A stretch of DNA of 64,000 nucleotides. It comes from Oncomelania hupensis (lineage: Eukaryota > Mollusca > Gastropoda > Littorinimorpha > Pomatiopsidae). Each line of letters starts with the position of its first letter. The stretch's first letter is position 1. Position numbers and translations under genes: made by a program. The notes under the pieces are model-generated. The model made no database searches and was not told where the DNA came from. It worked only from the letters and a program-made list of their open reading frames with translations. Location of the stretch: assembly GCA_036898135.1 (NCBI GenBank), contig CM072526.1, positions 10,095,226-10,159,225 of the forward strand. The letters run 5' to 3'. Of this stretch, positions 56,546 to 64,000 are shown piece by piece.

Positions 56546-58671
56546 TCAATGTTCTTTCGTTCGCAAGGAATCGACGCCCTCGTCAGTTGCGGTCGTCATC
56601 GGCCCAGGGTCAAAGACGATGATCACGTGGGCTTTCCCCGAATCAGTGCGTCCTCCGTTGTCTCCTTCTCCCATCGGATGTCCGACGCAGTCGACGTTGT
56701 CAGCTCCCAGGATGCATTCGCTGGGTCTCACGGTCAGGTTGGCTTCTGCGGGACGGTGGAACAGCTCCCTCAAGGTCTGCAGATGCTCCTTCCAGGTCCG
56801 GGTGTGGATTTCATGTTCGAACAAAGTCGTAGAGCCTGGGACATCACTGGAGCTATGGGGAAATTCGCCCATAAGGTCCTTGAGCTCCATCTTTTGACCT
56901 TCTGTCAAGCGTGGTCCTAGCTTAACATCATCGATGCCTTCTTTGCTATCGAAGTCTCCCAGTTCCAACAGTTCTTCCCTGTCAAAGCTGTCGTCGGTCA
57001 CAGCTGCTGTTGCCGCATGTACAGTCTCTGGCGGCCTCTCCACGTACAGCTTAAGGAGGTTGGCGTGGTATATCTTGGAATGCGGGCCGACCTTCACCTT
57101 ATAATCGTTGATCCCCACCACGGTCTCCACTTCGTACGGGCCTTTCCACTGCATCAGCAACGTATTATGATCGGTAGGTAGCATCACCGGCACTTTGTTG
57201 CCAGGTTTGAACTTCCTGTTCACAGCCCTACGATCGTAGTAGTGCTTTCCACAGTCTTGGGACTTCTTCAGGTTTTCTCTGGCTATCTCGAGAGTCTGCT
57301 CCAGCTTCTCCCGTAACTCAAACACGTACTGGTAGCTGTTCTTCACCTCTGGGGTGTCTACTTCTTTCGTCCACAGTTCTTTTAGGATGTGCATCGGCCC
57401 TCGGATGGTTCTTCCGTACAGCAGCTCGAACGGAGAAAAGCCGGTGGACTCCTGCGGTACTTCTCTGTAGGCGAAAAGTAAGGCGTTGATGTAGCGATGC
57501 CATTGTCTGGGCTGCTCGCTGCACAGTTTCTTCAAGGTGGACTTCAACGTAGCATTGAACTTTCGACAAGCCCGTTGCACATTGGATGGTAGGGTGTCGT
57601 AGTTAAATGCCGGATGCTCAGCAGTCTGTTCACCTCCTTCATGCAGTCGGAGACGAACTGCGTCCCGAGGTCTGTCAGGATCTCTTCAGGCACTCCAAGT
57701 CTACTGAACATGTCCACTAGCGCCTCTGCGACAGTTTCAGTGTCAATCTTCTTCAGAGGCACTGCTTCTGGGTACCGAGTCGCATAGTCCACTAAAGTCA
57801 GTACCCATCGATGACCTTCTTCACTCGGAGGTCTTATTTCGCCGATTAAGTCTAAGGCCACCCTCTTGAAAGGTCGGTCGATCAGAGGCATCCTCTGCAT
57901 AGGCACTTTCGGGACCCTTCCTCGAGGTATGGTCTTCTGGCAAATGTCACATGATCGGCAGAAACGGCTGACGTCCGCATGAAGTCCTGGCCAGTAGAAC
58001 ACCGCCTGGATTCTGTCCGACGTCTTCTTGATGCCTAGGTGACCTCCCATAATTGAGTCATGCGCTACTTCCATCACCTGGCGCCTTAGGGGTAACGGTA
58101 CCAAGACTTGACGCAGTGGTTTCCCTCCGTTGACCCTCGGGTGCTGGAAGATTCGGTACAGGATCTTGGCCTTCACCTCAAAATAGACCGTACCACTGCC
58201 TTTGGTCACGTGGTCTTGGCGGTTCCTGTACTTGTTTAAAGTGCTATCAGCTTCCTGGAGCTGGATCAGCTTATCTCTGTCCACGATGGCAGCTTTGGAG
58301 TTGTCGGCGACCTTCAGTGGCGTAGACATCTTGTCTCTCTTGGCCTGGGCCCTGGTAGTAACAGCACCGACGATCTCTGGTCGGCAGGGCTGAGCCGGAG
58401 TAACCACATTGTCCCGTAGCAGCTCTGTAAGGTCTCCATCGGGAAACGGCAATGGATCCTCCTCCACAACTTCGACGTGTTGGGTTGAGGCAGGACTCCA
58501 CTCTGGATCGGGGTCGTCGGGTCGTCTCGCGCCGTCGATATTCCCGATCATCAAATCGTAAGCGGCTTCTTCAGGCAAACCGCTTCGACTTCGCCTATGT
58601 AGAAAGGGGTGTTGACATGAATTTTCGCAACTGGCGCTTTCAAACATTTGCTGTCGGCCATAAGTGTCCAT
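56546..58671 (-). pseudogene. Integrase and RT fragments of the second LTR element
   Basis: First frame (58671-57544): spacer, then integrase HHCC (HDSIMGGHLG ... CRSCDICQK), first Asp in ALDLIGEI, second Asp in LTDLGTQF (Gly partner changed from Q to L), and the catalytic Glu in CNGLVE, where a frameshift near 57565 ends it. Second frame (57580-56546): rest of integrase (FNATLKSTLKKL), a GPY/F-like module (GPYEVETVVGINDYKVKVG), the linker into RT, then a jump from HEIHT to TWKEHLQTLREL, i.e. from the RT N terminus directly to the far side of the palm. The catalytic RT block and RNase H are missing. Not functional as a polymerase. Confidence 0.85.
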
Positions 58672-60151
58672 TTTGAATCGCCAGTGAACTGTTCTTTAGC
58701 GATTAGGTCTTCTCTGACGATGACCCCACTGCAGCCAGAGTCTCTTAAAACAGTCACTTCATGATTTCCGACGCGTCCCTTTGAAACAGGCATGTTCTGG
58801 ACGGTCACAGCTGCGCTGGCGACGACGGGGATGGATTTTCCGTTGGCAAGAAGAAGTTGGCCATCGGTCATGCACTCTTGCACGTCCGCAGGGGTAGCTG
58901 TGCGTTCGGTCTCACTCGGAAGAATGACGCTCCCGCCGCACACCTGATGGTCAGATCTACTGGTTTGCCGTTGATTGGAGAACCGCCTCTGCCGGTTGCC
59001 CGCCGCTGAATTGTCCGTACTGCTCCGCTGTCCGCTACTTTTGTTTTGAGGACAGTTAGCCGCTCTGTGGTCTGTAGCGTTGCAGGTGAAACAGCCCCTT
59101 GAATGCCCTTCCCTGGGAGGAGGCGTGGAGTCCGTCTGTCTCTGGCTCGTCTGGCTTCCCTGGATCTGGTTCACATGGTTTCCAGTCTTCTGAAAATGTT
59201 TCGTCGCGCTGGGTGGCCCCAGGGTTTTCCCATGAGCGATGAGATATCTTTCAGCAGCCTCAGTCACATCTTTAAGCGTCTGCAGCTTTTGTTCTTCTAA
59301 GTGGGTCGCTAGGTCCTTGTGACAGGCATTGAGAAATTGTTCCTTCACGATCAGGTCATGGAGACTGTCGTAAGACTTCGTTTCGCCTGATAACTCCACC
59401 CACTTGTGTAGATATGACGACAGGCGCTCCACAAACTGCTTTGGCGTCTCGTCTGACTTAGGCCGGCATTCACGGAAGCGTTTACGGTAGCCCTTCTCTG
59501 TAAAGTTATAGCACTGCAATAGGGCCTCTTTCAAGACGTCGTAGTTTTTGGCGTCATCGTTCGACAGTCTGGTGTAAACTTCGAGCGCTTGCCCTGTCAG
59601 AAGTGCACTTAGTCGAATCGCCCAGTCTCGAGGTTGCCAATTGGAGCTTTCGGCGAACCTTTCGAATCTCGCCAGATAGCTGTCGATCTGGTCCTTCCCG
59701 TCGACGAATGCTGGCAATTTTGGAGCTTTGTTGTCATTGATAACTTGTGGCGCATTCTGCTGTTGCTGGATACGCGCCATTTCTAGCTGGAACTCAAGAC
59801 GCTTCAGCTCGAATTCTCTGTCTTTTTCTTGCCGCTGCTGTTCAATTTCTAGACGCTTCTGTTCTAATTCTCTTTCTTCACGGCGACGCTGCTCTTCTAA
59901 TTCTCGTTCTTCACGGCGACGCTGCTCTTCTAATTCTCGTTCTTCACGGCGACGCTGCTCTTCTACTTCTAGACGCTTCTGTTCTAGTTCTATTTCTTTT
60001 TCTAGACGCTTCTCTTCCAATTCTCTTTCTTCGCGCCTTCGCTGTTCTTCTCTTTCTTCACACGCAATATTCTCTCCTGGCATTTGACGTACTCCGTCAG
60101 CTGTTTGCCTTTTAGATTTAGTTCAACCCCTTTCTGCCAGAAGTCAGCCAT
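58551..60151 (-). pseudogene. Gag and protease of the second LTR element, frameshifted
   Basis: A likely start ATG lies at 60151 (MADFWQKG), but its frame shifts near 60060-60080 into the long frame used here (60083 down to 58551). Features in order: a Glu/Arg-rich coiled coil from repeated EEQRRREEREL units, capsid with a SCAN-like C-terminal half (KRFRECRPKSDETPKQFVERL ... read in parts), zinc knuckle CFTCNATDHRAANC, and a protease with DSG in place of DTG (VLRDSGCSGVIV). The frame shifts again near 58565 into the integrase frame. Confidence 0.82.
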
Positions 60152-60681
60152 CTTGATGCTTCTGGAAAGTTCTTTTCTGGAAAGTTCTTTTCTAGAAGGT
60201 TCTTGACTGTAGAGTTCTTTTTTCTGGAAGGTTCTTGACTGTGCTGTACCTTTCTAGACTGTTCTAGAACAGCACGCTTTCTGCAGTAGCGCTGATGCTT
60301 GTCACTAGTCGCCTTCGCTGACGCAGGCCCCGCTGTCCTCGTCGTATGCGACGCTGCACCACGCTGGTGTTGATGTATACGCTCCTGTGCTGAAGTAGAC
60401 GCGACGTCCGCTCGACGCTCGCTGTAATACTGGCGATGTAGCTCCGAGACTGTCCCTCGACGTAGTCTTACGGTAGCCACGTAGTCCCGATCTGTTGTTC
60501 GCTCACGAAGCAACTCTTCAGCGACTACACGCCCTTGCAGTCAACCCGAACCTATCGGATGTAGTCCCAGTATGTTGGCCCCTCTCGACGCAACTCGTTG
60601 GCGGCTACCCTCGATGACTGCCTCTCGTAACGTTGACTCGCTTGTTGTAGCAGTTGAACCCTTGGCTATGGCGTGAATCGC

Positions 60682-60696
60682 GGCTTGACCCCCAAA
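60682..60696 (-). other. Putative primer binding site of the second LTR element
   Basis: On the minus strand the bases after the 5' LTR read TTT then TGGGGGTCAAGCC. A TGG start fits a tRNA 3' CCA, and TGGGGG recalls tRNA-Pro, but the following bases do not match it, so the primer is unassigned. Confidence 0.4.
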
Positions 60697-60697
60697 A

Positions 60698-61332
60698 TGT
60701 TACACTCAGTTTGACGATGGTGTTTTCTATCAGTATCTGATTCAGCCCCGATGCTTGAATTCCTGATAGGGTGTAACTCAGATTCGTTTATTCACACAGC
60801 CCGTCCAAACAGCGTACAAGTCACAAAGTCGACGTATGAAGTTTTCCACTTTTATTCAGCACACATCAACAACTGCATACAATTCTCAATTCAACTCAAC
60901 AACTTTCACAGCAACTCTCCAGCTTCACTATCAACAACTTTTCTCTCCCAACAACAATTCGGCACACGATTAAATAACCTCTCTCTTTTCCGGAAAGATT
61001 TCGAATACCGTAGAAATGACGTACTGCTACCAATCGAACTAAAGATCGTCATCACTGACTTACGTCATTACACATTTCTTCTCCTTCCGGATTGTTCCTT
61101 CAAATTTCTACAATTATCCCGAATCTTCGATCGATAGTAAACAAGCCGATCCAGAAGATTCTACAACAATATCGACTAACGGAAATTATCAACGTTATAC
61201 AAAGCCTTTCCTAACAACAATGCAAACTCAAATCAAAGGTAAATAAACTCCATTATTGAATACTTTGCAAATCGAAACGATTAGATCTATCGTACACGCT
61301 TTAGACACACTTTCGTTCGTTTCAACGTAACA
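60698..61332 (-). repeat. 5' LTR of the second LTR element
   Basis: 635 bp, same length as the partner LTR. Differences seen: AATTA against TTTA-type change near 61112, and GATCG against GATCA near 61132. Confidence 0.92.
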
Positions 61333-61506
61333 GGCTGACAAGTGTTAAACAGCCCAATGTCTCCACGATCCAAAGCAAGTCTGGCATAAGGCTTACAGAA
61401 GAACAAGAAGTCTTACACAGATGGACAGAGTACTGCCCTGACCTTTACAATCATACACCAAATGGAGACCCATCAGCTCTAGCATGTCCCGAGAACAGAG
61501 AAGAAG

Positions 61507-62976
61507 ACACTACTTTGGAATCTCTGGCTCGGTCCTGGCTTGGTTCCACTCATATCTTTCTGACAGATCACAAGCAGTCACTGTCGATGGCTGTTTCTCC
61601 AGCACAGCAGACTTGGTGTGCGGCGTGCCTCAGGGTTCCGTTTTAGGGCCGGTGTTATTCACTCTGTACACCAAGCCACTGCTTCTCCTGCTTAGAAAGC
61701 ATGCTGTTGAGAGTCAGTCATTTGCAGACGACACACAACTGTATAAATCCACCGCCCCCTCTCTCATTAATTCCACTGTTCAGACTTTGGAGAACTGCAT
61801 CACAGACATTAAGTCATGGATGACACTCAACAAGCTGAAGCTTAATGATGATAAAACCGAAGCCCTCCTCATTCACAAACACAACACTTCCTCCTCACTC
61901 TCGCCTCTCCCAACATCGCTTACAGTAGGGGCAACAAACATTCAGTTCTCATCCTCAGCAAGAAATCTCGGCTACATTCTCTCCGACGACCTGTCCCTCA
62001 ACAACCACATCTCCAACGTCTGTCGCTCTGCATACACGGCCATACGCCAAATCAGCTCCTTTCGCCACTATCTTACAGTCCCTGCCACCAAAACCCTAGT
62101 CTGCGCTCTCGTCCTTTCTCGTCTGGACTATTGCAACTCTCTCCTTGCTGGCTCCCCGAAGCACATCATTGACAAACTACAAAAGGTTCAGAACTCAGCA
62201 GCTAGACTAGTATTCCGAGCAAAGAAACGCGATCACATCACACCTCTACTACATTCCCTTCACTGGCTTCCTGTGCAAGCACGCATAGAGTACAAACTCT
62301 CTGTTCTCTGTCACAACTTCTTCACAGATTCTTGTCCTTCCTACCTTGCTGATCTACTGTCTGTCTACTCCCCTTCGCGCACTTTAAGATCTTCTGCTGA
62401 CACTCGCACACTCAAGGTTCCTGTCACCCGCACTAAGACATACGGCCAACGTGCATTCGCTTACTCCGCACCTAAGCAGTGGAATTCCCTTCCCTCCCAT
62501 ATCCGCAACATACAATCAACACAAGCATTCAAAAAGGCCCTCAAAACCCACCTCTTCAAACTGCATTATTCAGATTGATTTGTATCCCGCTGCCATTCTC
62601 TCATCTTTTGCCTATGTCTGATCCCTCAGTGTATACACGGCTGTAAATAAATATTTATACTGGTTTTCTTCCTGGGCCTAACCGAGCATATAAATAGCTG
62701 TGAATAGGTTTTTCCTATTCTACCTTCTGTCTTTTTGTCATTTGTGTACATAGTTGTAAATAGTCTATTTTTGTCTTTTTTTGTAATTTATGTACATAGT
62801 TGTAAATAGTCTGTACCTTTACTGTCCCGTCTTTTGGTGTATTGTAGCAAAAGTGATGTTTCATCGAGTGCATGTATTTATATGTAATGACTATGTAAAG
62901 CGTGGTGAGTCTGGTCATAGGCTGGAGTACCCGCTATATAAAAATCCGTTGTTATTATTATATTATTATTATTATT
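61507..62976 (+). mobile_element. CR1/L2-type LINE, 5'-truncated, inserted in the RTE copy
   Basis: The RTE sequence breaks at AAGAAG (61501-61506) and resumes at AAGAAG (62977-62982), a probable target-site duplication, although it sits in a GAA-rich target. The insert encodes the second half of an RT, then a 3' untranslated region with 'acatagttgtaaatagtc' twice, 'ctggagtacccgctatataa' and an ATT tail, as usual for CR1/L2-like elements. Confidence 0.85.
61508..62578 (+). CDS. CR1/L2 LINE RT, C-terminal part
   Basis: Open frame of about 356 residues lacking the endonuclease and the first RT motifs. It starts in FGISGSVLAWFHSYL, then GVPQGSVLGPVLFTLY and catalytic SFADDTQLY, the thumb (NLGYILSDDL) and the C-terminal LHWLPVQARIEYKL and WNSLPSHIR segments typical of the CR1/L2 group. 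Ends in TGA. No internal stops, so insertion is fairly recent. Partial by truncation at insertion. Confidence 0.85.
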   Translation, partial: HYFGISGSVLAWFHSYLSDRSQAVTVDGCFSSTADLVCGVPQGSVLGPVLFTLYTKPLLLLLRKHAVESQSFADDTQLYKSTAPSLINSTVQTLENCITDIKSWMTLNKLKLNDDKTEALLIHKHNTSSSLSPLPTSLTVGATNIQFSSSARNLGYILSDDLSLNNHISNVCRSAYTAIRQISSFRHYLTVPATKTLVCALVLSRLDYCNSLLAGSPKHIIDKLQKVQNSAARLVFRAKKRDHITPLLHSLHWLPVQARIEYKLSVLCHNFFTDSCPSYLADLLSVYSPSRTLRSSADTRTLKVPVTRTKTYGQRAFAYSAPKQWNSLPSHIRNIQSTQAFKKALKTHLFKLHYSD

Positions 62977-64000
62977 AAGAAGATATCCTCCCAATTCTCT
63001 GGGAAGAAGCTGAGGCAGCAGTGCAATCGCTGAAGAAAAGGAAGTCAGCGGGAGTGGACAACATACCCGCGGAACTGCTACAAACAGGAGGAGAAGCGAT
63101 GATTGATGCCCCCATCATTATCTGTAACAAGATCTGGCAGAGTGGGGAGTAGCCTACACCATGGACCCAGTCGCTTGTCATCACTCTTCTCAAAAAAGGT
63201 AACCTTCAGGAGTGTGAAAATTACCGCACCATCAGCCTCATCAGCCGGGCAGGGCGAAGTACCACTGAACAGATTTTCAACCTCAGAATAATCTGTGAGA
63301 AATACCTACAGCACCAACAACATCTATATTTAATTTGTTCATAGACTTCAAGACCGAGTCTGGCATGCAGCTCTATGGGCAACAATGAAAATGTACAACA
63401 TCAGCCCTAAAATTATTGAAGTCATCAAAAGCCTGTATGACAAGGCTACCGCTGCAGTCCTCCATAACAGCGTCAACGGGAACTGGTTCAGAATAGCAAT
63501 CGGTGTGCGTCAAGGATGCCTACTCTCTCCAACGCTCTTCAACATCTTCCTAAAGCGCATCATGTCAAATGCTCTTGCAGATCACGAAGGCACAGTCAGC
63601 ATAGGGGGTATAGCAATCTCCAATCTTTGTTTTGCGGATGACATTGATGGATTGGCTGGAGAGAAACAAGAACTTGAACAGCTGGTACAGAGGCTTGACA
63701 CCACCTCCAGAGCTTATGGAATGGAAATAAGTGCAGAGAAGACCAACATGATGACCAACAACACCAATGGCATCAACACGGACATCAAAGTCCAAGGCCA
63801 ATCCCTCAACACAGTGCATAGCTTCAAATATTTAGGAGCCATTGTATCAGACAATGGGTCCCGACAGAAAGTCCTCTCCAGGATCGCACAAACAACTGCT
63901 GCCCTGACAAGGTTGAAGCCCATTTGGAAAGACAGTACCATCGGTCTAAATTCCAAAGTAAGACTGCTGCGCTCCCTTGTCATCTCCATCTTCCTTCCTA

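Larger units (their letters stand above)
55592..61332 (-). mobile_element. Second Gmr1-like LTR retrotransposon, defective
   Basis: Minus-strand element with 635-bp LTRs (60698-61332 is the 5' LTR, 55592-56226 the 3' LTR) and a 5-bp target-site duplication GGCTG (55587-55591 and 61333-61337). The uninterrupted target is visible at 30339-30345 in the full RTE copy. I saw two differences between the LTRs, so it is young. The body encodes gag, protease, integrase and only fragments of RT; RNase H is absent. Order is again integrase before RT. A G-rich tract (about 56227-56240, minus strand GAGTGGGGGGG) is a good polypurine tract. Confidence 0.92.
55413..64000 (+). mobile_element. RTE LINE, second copy, 5'-truncated and split twice
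   Basis: LINE segments at 55413-55591, 61338-61506 and 62977-64000 match, in order, 30165-30343, 30344-30508 and 30509-31620 of the full-length copy. They are separated by a nested LTR element and a nested CR1/L2 LINE. Compared with the full copy it lacks about 90 bp near 63246 and about 10 bp near 63345 and has a stop near 63151, so it is dead. It runs off the window end. Confidence 0.9.

Noticed and set aside
60118..60513. 131-codon minus-strand frame before Gag of the second LTR element
   Set aside because: Falls in the leader between LTR and Gag, low-complexity, no domain.

Overview
This window looks like animal nuclear DNA with a very high repeat content. Introns with GT/AG borders, tRNA-derived SINEs, RTE- and CR1/L2-type LINEs, Gmr1-like Ty3/gypsy LTR elements, a Helitron and dense micro- and minisatellites fit a mollusc best, possibly a gastropod. 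The species call is inference. Nothing bacterial, viral or organellar was seen.

Layout. 1-8.6 kb: a very large inverted repeat (arms at least 1.8 kb) around a degenerate ~160-bp hairpin array, an RTE LINE stub and a decayed Cys-rich gene; the right arm is split by a 1,417-bp Helitron whose empty site survives in the left arm. 9.1-10.6 kb: a 1,255-bp terminal-inverted-repeat element, then a lone SANT-like terminal exon. 11.5-16.6 kb: minisatellites, a 78-bp-arm hairpin and several copies of an unclassified element with short-motif tails. 17.66-26.42 kb: a complete, young LTR element with 2-kb LTRs and an open gag-pol frame in the order gag-protease-integrase-RT-RNase H, lacking the RT catalytic core. 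26.7-35.8 kb (minus strand): four 3' coding exons of a berberine-bridge-type FAD oxidoreductase gene ending in a hydrophobic tail; its introns hold GAA/GAT arrays, a full-length RTE LINE and three minisatellites. 36-46 kb: SINE and LINE remnants, microsatellites, a 34-bp array and a 1.6-kb 49-bp array. 46.8-49.9 kb (plus strand): a gene for an ankyrin/helical-repeat protein with a C-terminal SOCS box, broken by one frameshift. 50-55 kb: more minisatellites and decayed repeats. 55.4-64 kb: a nested stack, an RTE copy interrupted by a second Gmr1-like element and by a 5'-truncated CR1/L2 LINE.

How parts relate. The only convincing host genes are the FAD oxidoreductase (minus) and the ASB-like E3-ligase substrate receptor (plus); nothing suggests that they cooperate. 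Most of the rest is mobile DNA and its remains. The window acts as its own control: empty sites or target-site duplications for the Helitron, both LTR elements, the RTE stub and the CR1 copy can be read within it, so their borders are well supported. Both LTR elements share the integrase-before-RT order, a SCAN-like capsid segment and loss of the RT palm, yet their LTRs are nearly identical, which suggests mobilisation in trans.
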